The position numbers and the translations under genes were made by a program. A stretch of 64,000 bases of DNA, taken from Flavobacterium quisquiliarum (GTDB lineage: Bacteria; Bacteroidota; Bacteroidia; Flavobacteriales; Flavobacteriaceae). Below are positions 33,977 through 42,863 of the stretch, piece after piece; position 1 is the stretch's first letter, and every line of letters starts with the position of its first letter. Location: the NCBI RefSeq assembly GCF_019308285.1, contig NZ_WWEM01000040.1, positions 289,971-353,970 of the forward strand. The letters run 5' to 3'. The notes under the pieces were generated by a model. It did not search any database and was not told where the DNA came from. It saw only the letters and a list, made by a program, of their open reading frames with translations.

Positions 33977-35050
33977 ATGGAAGAGATTCTAAGCACCCTG
34001 ATTTGGGGAAACACTATTTATAAATGGCTCACAGCGCTAATAATTATAATTCTCCTATTTGCACTCATAAAAATATTTAAAATATACATTTTCAAACGGC
34101 TCAAAATATGGGCAGCGTCCACTGCCACATCGTGGGACGAATTCGCAATGGAGGTTATTGAGATCAATGTTCTGCCCCTGCTCTATATCAGCACCGTTTA
34201 TTTTTCGCTGCAGGCCCTGTCTTTAGGCCTGAAGGCTAAAAATATTCTCCATACGGCTTATATGATGGCGATCACTTTTTTTATCATTAAAATAATAATT
34301 GCTGCCTTCAAAAAATTCGTATTGTCCTTTATCAAGCGCGATCAGGACAGCGAAAGCAAGGAAAAGCAGGCAGGCGGGCTTATAGCCATAGTGAATATCA
34401 TCATCTGGATTTTAGGCGCAGTGTTCCTTATTGACAATATGGGCTACAATGTCACTACCATCGTAGCGGGTCTGGGTGTGGGAGGTATCGCCATTGCCCT
34501 TGCGGCGCAGACCGTACTTGGAGATCTGTTCAGCTATTTTGTCATCTTCTTTGACCGTCCATTTGAAATCGGAGATTTTGTAACAGTGGGCACCGACAGC
34601 GGCGTTATCGAATATATCGGGATAAAGACCACCCGCATCAGGACCCTCAACGGCGAACAGCTGGTATGCTCCAATACAGACCTGACCAACTCAAGGCTTC
34701 GCAACTTCAAACGCATGGAAAGGAGAAGGATTGTTTTCACTATCCGGGTTACTTACCAGACTTCTGATAAGCAGCTTAGGGACATTCCCGCAATTGTCGA
34801 ATCCATAATAGCTTCAAAAGATAAGCTGATTTATGACAGGGGGCATTTTTCCGCTTTTGGGGATTTCAGCCTAAACTTTGAATTCGTCTATTACGTGGAT
34901 GACCCGGATTACAATTTCTATATGGATTGCCAGCAGGCCGTCTATCTTGAGATTTTCAGGGCCTTTACAGATAAAGGAATTGAACTTGCCTACCCAACGC
35001 AGACCATACAGATCGATAGCCTGCCTGTTTTTTCAGTTGCAAGGAATTAA
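33977..35050 (+). CDS. MscS-family mechanosensitive channel
   Basis: 357 residues with four or more transmembrane helices in the first ~190 residues. The pore-lining TM3 and adjacent beta domain carry VAGLGVGGIAIALAAQTVLGDLFS, then PFEIGDFVTVG, the diagnostic MscS pattern. The C-terminal cytoplasmic domain is of normal length. It would release ions on hypo-osmotic shock. It starts 112 bp after the M14-like gene and is followed by a strong terminator. Confidence 0.93.
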   Translation: MEEILSTLIWGNTIYKWLTALIIIILLFALIKIFKIYIFKRLKIWAASTATSWDEFAMEVIEINVLPLLYISTVYFSLQALSLGLKAKNILHTAYMMAITFFIIKIIIAAFKKFVLSFIKRDQDSESKEKQAGGLIAIVNIIIWILGAVFLIDNMGYNVTTIVAGLGVGGIAIALAAQTVLGDLFSYFVIFFDRPFEIGDFVTVGTDSGVIEYIGIKTTRIRTLNGEQLVCSNTDLTNSRLRNFKRMERRRIVFTIRVTYQTSDKQLRDIPAIVESIIASKDKLIYDRGHFSAFGDFSLNFEFVYYVDDPDYNFYMDCQQAVYLEIFRAFTDKGIELAYPTQTIQIDSLPVFSVARN

Positions 35051-35098
35051 AAATCAGTTTTTAATTGATGTCCCTGCCCAGAAAAATCTGCACCCTTA

Positions 35099-35134
35099 AG
35101 AAAGAGACAATCAAAAATTTGATTGTCTCTTTCT
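35099..35134. terminator. Bidirectional intrinsic terminator
   Basis: A perfect 16-bp stem (AGAAAGAGACAATCAA / TTGATTGTCTCTTTCT) around a 4-nt A/T loop, lying between the rightward MscS gene and the leftward HEPN gene. T-rich sequence follows on the right side. Confidence 0.8.
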
Positions 35135-35247
35135 GTCTGATAAAATGTGAACAGGCACGGTTTTATTTTTCAGTAATATTTTTTGCCAGTTTTAAATATT
35201 GGCAATATCATTTATTATCTGGACGCCAGACGTGAAAAGCTAAATGC

Positions 35248-36633
35248 TTAGCGCGCAATTATGGCAAGTAAAATATCATATACCAATGCTTTAAGCTCCT
35301 TATTGTAAGGCGACAGATCCCTGCCCGGCGGATTTCCATGATAAATCAGGTTGCGTACTTTAATAAGCTGGTCAAATTCAATATTATATTTGCCCGGGTC
35401 CAATTTGAGATACTTTATGAAACCCTCAAACTGATCAATAAGGCCTGTCTTTTTAATAAACGATACTTTCTCGAAAGCTTTGGAATCAAATTCCAGTTTA
35501 TCATCCTCCTCCACTATTTCGCCAATTTCCTTTATTTTCGTTTTTATGAATTTATTAATAGAGCCCTCTGATCCTATAAAAGCATATTCTTCCTTGACAG
35601 TAAAAGTCTGGCCGTCCAAGGGATTCTTTAAAAAAAAGTTCCTGAACTTTTCAACGATGTTGTATAGGACCATGAAAGCTGAAATATCATCAAGATGCTT
35701 TATGCTTATCAGTCTTGGAACAGCCTCCCGGATTAGTTCTCTTAAATATTGGAATTTGTCAAAATCAATCGACTCCGCAAAATCGTAAATATTCGAATAT
35801 TTATCTTTCAAATGAAATTCCTGAGATAAATCATTGCGCTCTCCGCTAAGCTTAAAAACTTCCCTGGTGCCATAATTTTCCCTATCATTCACTCTTAGCA
35901 ATGCATTGAAAAAATCAATGCTTTTTTCCCAATACAGGGACATCATAAGGCATAAATCTTCTCCGAGCGAAAGAAGATCCAGATCTTTTATCTTTTGGCT
36001 GTCATCCCTAATAATCAGCTCGGCATCTCTGGTTATTACAAAATCTTTTTTTGGTTCGCCCTGTTTGTACGAATGGTTTAAAGAAAGCATAAATTCGACA
36101 GGGCCGAAACTTGTCCACCTGTTTTCATTACGCTCAATGAATTTATCATCTGAATCATAAGTCCCAAGCTGGCCGTACTGGATATATCCCGCGAGGTGGG
36201 AAATGGCATTGTCCCCGAGCCTGAATCTTGCGTCCCCGGCATACCTTCCATTCTCGAAAAGACAAAAATTTTGAAGAACCAGTATCAGGAATTTCTTGTC
36301 ATGATCGTAATAATGGGTTTCCTGAATCCCAATTAGAGAGTTTTCAGAAAACTCAAAAAATTCCGGATTTACCCATTTATGCGGAGATACAGCAGGTTGT
36401 ATCATATCGAGGATACTTACACCTGCTTTCGCAAGACTCCTGAACTTCTCGTAAAGATGATCAGATGGCTTATAGTAAATTTTAAGCTGCACCTCTTCAG
36501 GCTTTCTTTGATTGTAAATCAGTCTGGCATCATATTGTGAATCAGCGCTTTCAGTGGGAAAGCCGTCCAGCACCTCCTTATGCTCTGCAAGCTTCAGCAA
36601 TATGGGCACATCTTTTTGGTAGTAGTCCTTCAT
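35248..36633 (-). CDS. HEPN-domain protein (ApeA-like), candidate defence RNase
   Basis: 461 residues from ATG 36633 (a TTG two codons upstream is less likely). The N-terminal ~300 residues are an unfamiliar mixed alpha/beta region. The C-terminal ~130 residues are helical and contain KVRNLIYHGNPPGRDL, where R-N-L-I-Y-H is the RxxxxH active-site motif of HEPN ribonucleases. An N-terminal specialised region plus C-terminal HEPN is the layout of ApeA-type abortive-infection proteins. The gene is isolated, in the opposite direction to its neighbours, next to a mobile-element scar, as expected of a defence gene. Function is inferred from the motif. Confidence 0.65.
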   Translation of the reverse strand: MKDYYQKDVPILLKLAEHKEVLDGFPTESADSQYDARLIYNQRKPEEVQLKIYYKPSDHLYEKFRSLAKAGVSILDMIQPAVSPHKWVNPEFFEFSENSLIGIQETHYYDHDKKFLILVLQNFCLFENGRYAGDARFRLGDNAISHLAGYIQYGQLGTYDSDDKFIERNENRWTSFGPVEFMLSLNHSYKQGEPKKDFVITRDAELIIRDDSQKIKDLDLLSLGEDLCLMMSLYWEKSIDFFNALLRVNDRENYGTREVFKLSGERNDLSQEFHLKDKYSNIYDFAESIDFDKFQYLRELIREAVPRLISIKHLDDISAFMVLYNIVEKFRNFFLKNPLDGQTFTVKEEYAFIGSEGSINKFIKTKIKEIGEIVEEDDKLEFDSKAFEKVSFIKKTGLIDQFEGFIKYLKLDPGKYNIEFDQLIKVRNLIYHGNPPGRDLSPYNKELKALVYDILLAIIAR

Positions 36634-36824
36634 AAACAAGAATTAAATTTCATCAGAATATTAACTGGCTGCGCCTTAAATTAAAAGCACCCAATCAGCC
36701 AAATTTAACAAAATAAAACAGCATTCAAGGCAGGTACAATTACCTGAAATCTCTATACTTTCATTTATTGGGTACTAAACCCTTCTTAAGTTTTTTTTAT
36801 GGATCAATATTTCAGCAAAGCAAT

Positions 36825-37115
36825 CTAATGAACCCTTACAATCTGAGACTCGGGAAAATCAACCTCAAGATATTTCTTTATGATTCCGGTTATCACATCA
36901 ATGCGCGTCCCAATAATCACAGATCTGTCTTTTACTGGCCAATCGGTCATTATTGCGGTTAATTTTGGCTTTACAGTTCCCGAAATCAAATGCATAGGAT
37001 CCGTATACCACAAGCCGCATCCGCTGATTCCGTGAAGGTCAGGTCCGGTTCCAAAAGTACCATTCCTGCTGTTAAATGCTGATTTTTTATTGTAATGGGC
37101 AATAATGGAAAAAGC
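36825..37115 (-). pseudogene. Trypsin-like protease, C-terminal fragment cut by the IS21 element
   Basis: About 95 residues reading as the last part of a chymotrypsin-fold protein: a PDLHGISGCGLWYT segment holds a GxSGxG nucleophile motif, followed by KLTAIMTDW and GTRIDVITGII. The first residues of the open frame (MVNLTA) come from the end of the IS element, so the authentic sequence begins near 37115. The N-terminal two thirds are missing and do not appear on the far side of the IS. Confidence 0.6.
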
Positions 37116-37123
37116 GGTCAAAT

Positions 37124-37224
37124 TGACCACACTTTTTCAGCATAAAGTGACCATCGATTTCGGGTCAAACTGACCACTCCTTTTCAATTTAAACTGACCA
37201 CCTTGTTTCGGTTCAAATTGACCA
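37124..37224 (+). repeat. Left-end IS21 phased repeats (5 x TGACCA)
   Basis: TGACCA starts at 37124, 37148, 37171, 37195 and 37219, a spacing of 23-24 bp. Intervening bases are partly conserved (T-runs, then AAACTGACC or AAATTGACC). These are the probable transposase-binding sites of the left terminus. Confidence 0.85.
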
Positions 37225-37282
37225 CCTAACACTACTTCTTTTCATGCTGTTAAACCATGGATCTGTATAAAAACTACAGACT

Positions 37283-38836
37283 ATGGCAAATAACAAACTA
37301 GACATGAACAAAATCAGAAAAGTCATTAAGTTGCACTGCAACGGCAAAAGCAAGCTGTTTATAAGCCGATATTTATCTCTTTCCAGAAATACTGTGAAAA
37401 AATATATCTCTTTATTTGAAGTGCTGGGATTAAGCCTGGAAACTGTCAACAAGAAAACTGACACTGAATTGGACGAGCTGTTTTCTCAGGGTCCGACAGA
37501 AGTTGTTTCCTCAAGAATCGAAGATCTGTATGCTTATTTTCCTCAGATGGAACGGGAATTAAAAAAGGTGGGCATCACCATACAAACTATGTGGGAAAGG
37601 TATATTGAAACCCATCCCGATGGTCTTAGAGTAACGCAGTTCAGGAATCGCTTCAGAGACTGGAGCAGCAAGGTAAACCCTGTGATGCATATGAATCACA
37701 AGGCTGGCGATAAAATGTATGTGGATTATGCTGGAAAGACACTCTCAATTATAGACAAAAACACGTCCGAGGTTCAGGAAGTACAGTTTTTTGTTGCCAT
37801 ACTCGGTGCCAGCCAGTATACTTACGCAGAAGCGTCAATGAGCCAGCAGAAGGAAGATTTTGTAGCTTCGGTAGAAAATGCAATGCGTTTTTTTCAAGGA
37901 ACGCCTGCCGCAATTGTGCCTGACAACTTAAAATCTGCCGTAGTCAGAACCAGCCGCTTCGAACCCACCATTAATGAAACTCTTGCAGATTTAGCTGAAC
38001 ATTATGAAACCACTATTCTGCCCGCAAGAGCCTACAGGCCCAGAGACAAATCTTTAGTTGAAGGAGCAGTCAAGATACTTTACAGAAGAATTTATGCAAA
38101 TCTGAAAGACTCTAAATACTTCAGCATAGAAGAACTGAACCAGGAAATATGGAATCTGCTCGATGCGCATAATAACAAGAAACTTACCGGAAGACCATAC
38201 TCTCGTTTTGAACTCTTTATGGAAGATGAAAGACATGAACTGCAGCCTCTTCCTCTGGAACGCTTTGAGATTAAATACCAGTCTCTGGCAACAGTAATGC
38301 AGAACGGGCACGTCCAGTTAAGCCAGGATAAAAACTACTATAGCGTGCCCTATCAATATTTAAAGAAAAAAGTAAAGCTGCTCTACACAAGCTCTACTGT
38401 TGAAATATACTTCAAATACAACCGTATAGCCACACACATCAGAAATCCAAAGCCCTACATCTATACCACAAATCCAGAACATATGGCAAGCACACATCAG
38501 TTTGTAGCACAGTGGAATGCCTTAAGGTTTATTGAATGGGCCAACAGCATTGATCCGGCAGTAGGAGAATATATTATGCAGATAATAGAAAGCAGGAACC
38601 ACCCCGAGCAGGCCTATAAAAGCTGTCTAGGCATATTGTCTTTTGAAAAGAAAGTAGGTGCAGAAAGATTAGCAAATGCCTGCAAACGTGCTCTGGACTT
38701 TAAGATTTATAATTTTAAAACCATACAGAACATCTTAGAAAACAGTCTGGATAAGATACCTATGGAACACGAAAAGGAAGAAGATCAGGATCTTCCCGAC
38801 CACGGCAATATCAGAGGAAAAAATTATTATAACTAA
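37283..38836 (+). CDS. istA: IS21-family transposase IstA
   Basis: 517 residues. An N-terminal helix-turn-helix (CNGKSKLFISRYLSLSRNTVKKY, residues ~14-36) is followed by the DDE integrase core. MYVDYAGKT supplies the first Asp, PAAIVPDNLKSAV the second, and RPRDKSLVEGAV the Glu region. A C-terminal Mu-type beta-barrel domain follows (QLSQDKNYYSVPYQYL). Length is normal, so the gene is probably functional. Twelve bases separate it from istB. Confidence 0.95.
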   Translation: MANNKLDMNKIRKVIKLHCNGKSKLFISRYLSLSRNTVKKYISLFEVLGLSLETVNKKTDTELDELFSQGPTEVVSSRIEDLYAYFPQMERELKKVGITIQTMWERYIETHPDGLRVTQFRNRFRDWSSKVNPVMHMNHKAGDKMYVDYAGKTLSIIDKNTSEVQEVQFFVAILGASQYTYAEASMSQQKEDFVASVENAMRFFQGTPAAIVPDNLKSAVVRTSRFEPTINETLADLAEHYETTILPARAYRPRDKSLVEGAVKILYRRIYANLKDSKYFSIEELNQEIWNLLDAHNNKKLTGRPYSRFELFMEDERHELQPLPLERFEIKYQSLATVMQNGHVQLSQDKNYYSVPYQYLKKKVKLLYTSSTVEIYFKYNRIATHIRNPKPYIYTTNPEHMASTHQFVAQWNALRFIEWANSIDPAVGEYIMQIIESRNHPEQAYKSCLGILSFEKKVGAERLANACKRALDFKIYNFKTIQNILENSLDKIPMEHEKEEDQDLPDHGNIRGKNYYN

Positions 38837-38848
38837 AATCAATTTACA

Positions 38849-39586
38849 ATGAATGAATCTACTGTAGCAAAAATGAAACAGATGAAGCTTCATGGAATGC
38901 ATAACGCCTTCATGACAGCTATCGAGAGCGGTAAAACCGATCATTATACCATTGACCAGTTTATGTCAATGATAATAGATGCCGAATGGGATGAACGCCA
39001 CAACAGGCGTATTGAACGCAGTATTACCAATGCACTCTTCCATTACAAATCAAATATTGAAAGCATCAATTTTGACCAGTCCCGGAACATTGACAGAAAT
39101 CTTATACTCCGGCTTGCAGAATGCAGTTTTGTAGAAAAGAATGAAAATATACTAATCACAGGAAGCACAGGTGTCGGCAAAAGTTTTTTAGGAACAGCAC
39201 TTGGTTATCAGGCCTGTATTGAAGGCTATAGAGTAAGTTATTTTAATACTGCAAAATTGTTTGCAAAGCTGAAAATGGCCAAAGCAGACGGTACATACCT
39301 GAGAGAACTGATGAAAATACAAAGGCAGGATGTTATCATACTAGATGACTTTGGACTCCAGGCATTGGACAGCCAGAACAGAATCACACTTTTAGAGATC
39401 ATCGAGGACAGGCACAACAATGGTTCTATTATAGTAACCTCGCAGATCCCCGTTCAGGGATGGTATGACATAATCGGCGAGAAAACCATAGCAGATGCAA
39501 TCCTTGATAGATTAATACATCAGGCCCACAGGGTTGAGCTGCATGGGGAATCAATGAGAAAGAAAAAAAGCATAATCAAGGAATAA
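38849..39586 (+). CDS. istB: IS21-family ATPase IstB
   Basis: 245 residues of the DnaC-like AAA+ family that helps IstA choose target DNA. Walker A is TGSTGVGKSFL near residue 105, Walker B is VIILDDFGLQ near residue 165, and sensor motifs lie in IIVTSQIPVQGW. Full length and in the usual position after istA. Only ~130 bp lie between its stop and the right end. Confidence 0.95.
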   Translation: MNESTVAKMKQMKLHGMHNAFMTAIESGKTDHYTIDQFMSMIIDAEWDERHNRRIERSITNALFHYKSNIESINFDQSRNIDRNLILRLAECSFVEKNENILITGSTGVGKSFLGTALGYQACIEGYRVSYFNTAKLFAKLKMAKADGTYLRELMKIQRQDVIILDDFGLQALDSQNRITLLEIIEDRHNNGSIIVTSQIPVQGWYDIIGEKTIADAILDRLIHQAHRVELHGESMRKKKSIIKE

Positions 39587-39642
39587 TTATTTATCTATAT
39601 TTGAAACAATAATTAACACACGAAAAAAAGTAGTTTTTTAGG

Positions 39643-39720
39643 TGCTCACTTTGCACCGAAATTAGATGGTCACTTTAAACCGAAACGAAGTGGTCACTTT
39701 AAATTGGAAAACAGTGGTCA
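39643..39720 (-). repeat. Right-end IS21 phased repeats (4 x TGGTCA-type)
   Basis: TGGTCA at 39667, 39691 and 39715, plus a degenerate TGCTCA at 39643, all exactly 24 bp apart. They are the inverted counterparts of the left-end repeats. Confidence 0.8.
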
Positions 39721-39730
39721 ATATCACTGA

Positions 39731-40000
39731 GTTTTACATATGACCGAAGGCGACAGCCTGAGACACTGTGTTTTTACCAATGAGTATTTCAAAAAGATAG
39801 ATTCCCTGCTCTTCTCTGCACGCATTGACAACAAACCAATCGAAACTATAGAGGTTTCTCTTTCTAAAATGGAAATAGCACAGTGCCGTGGTTTGAGGAA
39901 TCACAATTCAAAACATCATAAAGCTATTTTCAGTTTGATGAAAAAAAACCTTTATCAGATTCGCTCCCGAATGAAAAAGAAGAAAGCAGAACAATGCTAA
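39731..40000 (+). pseudogene. PcfJ-like protein, C-terminal fragment
   Basis: About 90 residues that match the end of PcfJ-type proteins: EGDSLRHCV (the conserved HC pair), SLLFSARIDNKPIETIEV and AQCRGLRNHNSKHH. A TGA at 39728 lies just upstream in frame, so nothing beyond the IS edge can be read through. PcfJ relatives are frequent on conjugative plasmids and integrative elements. The 5' part is absent from the left side of the IS. The ATG at 39740 is probably not a genuine start. Confidence 0.6.
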
Positions 40001-40038
40001 AAGCGGAAAAACCGAAGAACTTTCGGTTTTTCCGCTTT
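40000..40038. terminator. Intrinsic terminator after the PcfJ fragment
   Basis: A 17-bp perfect stem (AAAGCGGAAAAACCGAA / TTCGGTTTTTCCGCTTT) with a 5-nt loop directly after the stop codon. It would shield the copper operon from transcription out of the IS. Confidence 0.85.
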
Positions 40039-40246
40039 ATAACATTTCAGACACTGAAATTTTCCTTGCTGATTTATAGCAATCTTCCTCTTAGATTGTT
40101 CAAATCAAAAAAAAATAATTACTGTTCAATAGCGTACTGCCTTCAATGCAGACTATTAAACAGGGGAAGAAAAATCCATTTCTAAATAAACTATGAAAAA
40201 ATAACAATTTTAACATTTCATTTATAAACAGAGATATTTTTATAAT

Positions 40247-40254
40247 TATCTTTG
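40247..40254 (+). promoter_or_regulatory. Candidate -7 promoter element of the copper island
   Basis: TATCTTTG matches the TAnnTTTG consensus and lies 20 bp before the ATG of the first gene. No clear TTG was seen at the -33 distance, so this call is tentative. Confidence 0.4.
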
Positions 40255-40274
40255 TTTACGATTTTACATGTCTT

Positions 40275-40646
40275 ATGAAAAGATTCCACATCATAGTAAT
40301 TATTACCTTAGGTTTCTTCTTGATGCCAATGGCTACTTTTGCTTGTGGAAAACTTTCTGGAAAGATTTCTTATACTAAAGAAGCTTCCAAAAATCATGAC
40401 AATGATTGCTGCTCGAAAGATGGCAGTCATTCCAAAAAAAATAATGATGGCTGCTGCGGTCATAAATGTGGGCACAAGTCATGCGGTTGTGTCTCAATCT
40501 GTAACGGAGGAATTACTTTCTTTAACCAACTTGACTTTAAAAACATCACTATAAGTGTTTTTTCTAAAAAACAAAAATTCCACAGTTCAGAAACCTCCAT
40601 TCTCTCTGGTTTCTATACTATCTGGCTTATCCCTAAAATAAGCTAA
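40275..40646 (+). CDS. Secreted Cys/His-rich protein, first gene of the copper island
   Basis: 123 residues. A signal peptide (IIVIITLGFFLMPMATFA) precedes a ~55-residue segment packed with Cys and His (NDCCSKDGSH, DGCCGHKCGHKSCGC), which should bind Cu(I) or another soft metal in the periplasm. The C-terminal ~45 residues are hydrophobic/basic without motif. It resembles the small Cys-rich proteins (such as the one at 29062) that open metal operons in this lineage. A terminator isolates it from the IS upstream. Confidence 0.7.
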   Translation: MKRFHIIVIITLGFFLMPMATFACGKLSGKISYTKEASKNHDNDCCSKDGSHSKKNNDGCCGHKCGHKSCGCVSICNGGITFFNQLDFKNITISVFSKKQKFHSSETSILSGFYTIWLIPKIS

Positions 40647-40795
40647 ATACCTTTTTTGACAGCCATACGTGTGTCAAAAAAGGAAGCCTAACTGCTTCAT
40701 TTTTTTATTTTTCGCTTTTTGTAGAATAATTCTCTATACAGTTCTTGTATGCAATTATTTCTCAAAAGCAATATTCACTTCAAATACATTTTAAA

Positions 40796-41647
40796 ATGAA
40801 ATCAATTCAAAAAGGATTGATGGCAATCACTCTATTGCTGTCAGTCATAGTGTTTGGCGCACCTATAAAAAATGCAAAAAACATAAATGCAAAAATTTAT
40901 GGTAATTGTTTAATGTGCAAAACTGCTATTGAAAAAGCAGGAAACATCAAAAATATCGCTTCGGTAAACTGGAATGAAAACACCAAAATAGCGGCTATTA
41001 CCTATGATGAGAAGAAAACAAATCAGGATGAAGTCCTGAAAAGAATTGCCTTAGCAGGATATGACAGCGACCAGTTCTTAGCTCCTGGTGACGCCTATGC
41101 AAAACTTCCACAATGCTGCCAATATGAAAGAACAAATATGGCGGCTCCAATAAAAAAATCCGAAATGGATATGGGTAAAATGGATCATTCACAGCATACA
41201 GCCGCAGTTCCTGCAGATGCACAAGAAAACAGTCCTTTTAAAGCAATTTTCGACAGCTACTTTGATGTAAAAGATGCTTTGGTGAAAACAGATGCTAAAA
41301 CTGCCGCATTGAAATCTAAAGAGCTCCTTACTGCAATCAATGCTATTAAAATGGAGAACCTAAAGCCAAAAGAACATACTGCATGGATGAATGCAATGAA
41401 AAGTTTAGCTTCAGATGCCACAAATATTTCTGAAAACCAAGATGTAAAAAAGCAAAGGGAATCCTTTAAAAGCCTTTCCAAAAACACGTACGATCTTATA
41501 AAAACTGCTGATCAGCCGCAGCCGGTTTATTATAATCATTGTCCAATGGTTGATGCGAATTGGCTCAGCAAAGAAAGCGGCATCAAGAATCCGTATTACG
41601 GTTCACAGATGTTAAGCTGTGGATCAACTATAGAAACAATCAAATAA
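40796..41647 (+). CDS. HMA-DUF3347 secreted copper-binding protein
   Basis: 283 residues from ATG 40796, which gives a signal peptide (GLMAITLLLSVIVFGAP); the frame extends 17 codons upstream without support. Residues ~30-100 form an HMA-like domain with a YGNCLMCKTA CxxC site. A Met/His-rich linker (KSEMDMGKMDHSQHT) follows, then a DUF3347 domain (SPFKAIFDSYFDVKDALVKTD) ending with the conserved HCPM and GSQMLSCG motifs. DUF3347 proteins are associated with CusBA-type copper efflux, where they probably act as periplasmic metallochaperones. Confidence 0.85.
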   Translation: MKSIQKGLMAITLLLSVIVFGAPIKNAKNINAKIYGNCLMCKTAIEKAGNIKNIASVNWNENTKIAAITYDEKKTNQDEVLKRIALAGYDSDQFLAPGDAYAKLPQCCQYERTNMAAPIKKSEMDMGKMDHSQHTAAVPADAQENSPFKAIFDSYFDVKDALVKTDAKTAALKSKELLTAINAIKMENLKPKEHTAWMNAMKSLASDATNISENQDVKKQRESFKSLSKNTYDLIKTADQPQPVYYNHCPMVDANWLSKESGIKNPYYGSQMLSCGSTIETIK

Positions 41648-41661
41648 TCCCAAATCAAAAA

Positions 41662-42732
41662 ATGAAAAATATAATAACCGTTAGTTCAATGCTTGGAGTT
41701 TTAATTTTAGGGACCGTTTCGCTGTTTTCTTGCAGTAAAATGGATGATATGAATATGTCCGATCCAAAACTGAATATAAACTATCCTGCCGCTTATGTGG
41801 TCAATGGTCAGGACGGCACAATTTCAGTAATCAAATTGGAAACTAATGAAGTTACAGAAACCTTAAGCCTAATGGGCAGCGGCAACGATATGATCATGTG
41901 GCCGCACCACATTTCTTTACATTCCAATCATCTGGCTATCGGTGTACCCGGAATGGACTTCTCTGCAGGCCATACCGCAGGTATGGGAGGAATGACAGGT
42001 AAACTCCTTGTAATTGACCCAGCCAGTGGGGCAACAGTAAAAAATATCAGCCTGCCAATGATGAACCACAACACAATATACAGCCCAAATGGTTCAGAAA
42101 TCTGGGTGCCGCAAATGGACATCAATGGAAAAGTTCTGGTTTATGACGCCTTAACATACGCATTGAAAAGCACCATTGCAGTTGGCATGATGCCCGCTGA
42201 GCTTACCTTTTCTTCTGATGGGACTAAGGCTTATATTGCTAATGGAGATGACAATACTGTGTCAGTTATAAATACCGCAACCAAGCAGGTTACAGCCACA
42301 GTTGCTGTGGGAAAAAACCCTGTGGGTGCCTGGACAGGAACTGACGCCAGAATGTATGTTGATAATGAAGACGGGCAATCTATCTCGGTAATCAATGTGG
42401 CAACCGATGCCGTAGGCCAAACCATTGATCTAGGATTTATGCCTGGAATAGCGTCTCACAATGGAAATAAGAAAGAACTTTGGGTAAGTGATCCTGTCAA
42501 TGCAAAAGTCCATTATTGGACCTGGGACCAGACTAAGATGATGTGGGTTCATGGAGGTGTATTCACTACTGGTGCCGGTGCACATGCTATAACATTTACA
42601 GCAGATGGAAATACTGCCTATGTGACCAATCAGACCGCCAATACGGTCTCTGTTGTTAATGTATCAAACCATACGGTCTCTAAAACGATTAATGTCGGTA
42701 GAAAACCCAACGGATTGGTGCTGAAAATATAA
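41662..42732 (+). CDS. YVTN-type beta-propeller lipoprotein
   Basis: 356 residues from ATG 41662, which supplies a lipoprotein signal (ILGTVSLFSCSKM); a longer frame to 41560 overlaps the previous gene and is not used. The mature protein consists of repeated ~42-residue blades (NGDDNTVSVINTATKQV, VTNQTANTVSVVNVSNH), typical of YVTN/cytochrome-D1-like propellers. Met/His-rich patches (MDDMNMSD, GMDFSAGHTAGMGG) may bind copper. It begins 14 bp after the HMA-DUF3347 gene. The exact role in copper handling is unknown. Confidence 0.8.
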   Translation: MKNIITVSSMLGVLILGTVSLFSCSKMDDMNMSDPKLNINYPAAYVVNGQDGTISVIKLETNEVTETLSLMGSGNDMIMWPHHISLHSNHLAIGVPGMDFSAGHTAGMGGMTGKLLVIDPASGATVKNISLPMMNHNTIYSPNGSEIWVPQMDINGKVLVYDALTYALKSTIAVGMMPAELTFSSDGTKAYIANGDDNTVSVINTATKQVTATVAVGKNPVGAWTGTDARMYVDNEDGQSISVINVATDAVGQTIDLGFMPGIASHNGNKKELWVSDPVNAKVHYWTWDQTKMMWVHGGVFTTGAGAHAITFTADGNTAYVTNQTANTVSVVNVSNHTVSKTINVGRKPNGLVLKI

Positions 42733-42863
42733 ATCTGATATAAAGGCATTTAAAAGGCAAAATAGAGATTGGATTTGCAATCAAAAAAAGAATAATTCTT
42801 ATAACACTCAAACAAAGGAATGTTAGACAAAAAAACATTCATTAGAGATAAAAACTAAAAAAA

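Larger units (their letters stand above)
37122..39722 (+). mobile_element. IS21-family insertion sequence (complete, istAB)
   Basis: About 2.6 kb with both transposition genes intact. The ends share ATTGACCAC (left, from 37122) and GTGGTCAAT (right, to 39722), and carry multiple phased copies of TGACCA. No target-site duplication is evident between the flanks, which hold unrelated gene fragments. The exact terminus is uncertain by a few bases. Confidence 0.9.

Noticed and set aside
37112..37130. Palindrome GGTCAA-A-TTGACC at the left IS edge
   Set aside because: Probably created by chance where flanking DNA meets the IS terminal repeat, or a relic of another end; no repeat elsewhere supports it as an operator.
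37213..37464. 83-codon leftward frame at the start of the IS element
   Set aside because: Overlaps the IS left end and the start of istA; no homology-like features.
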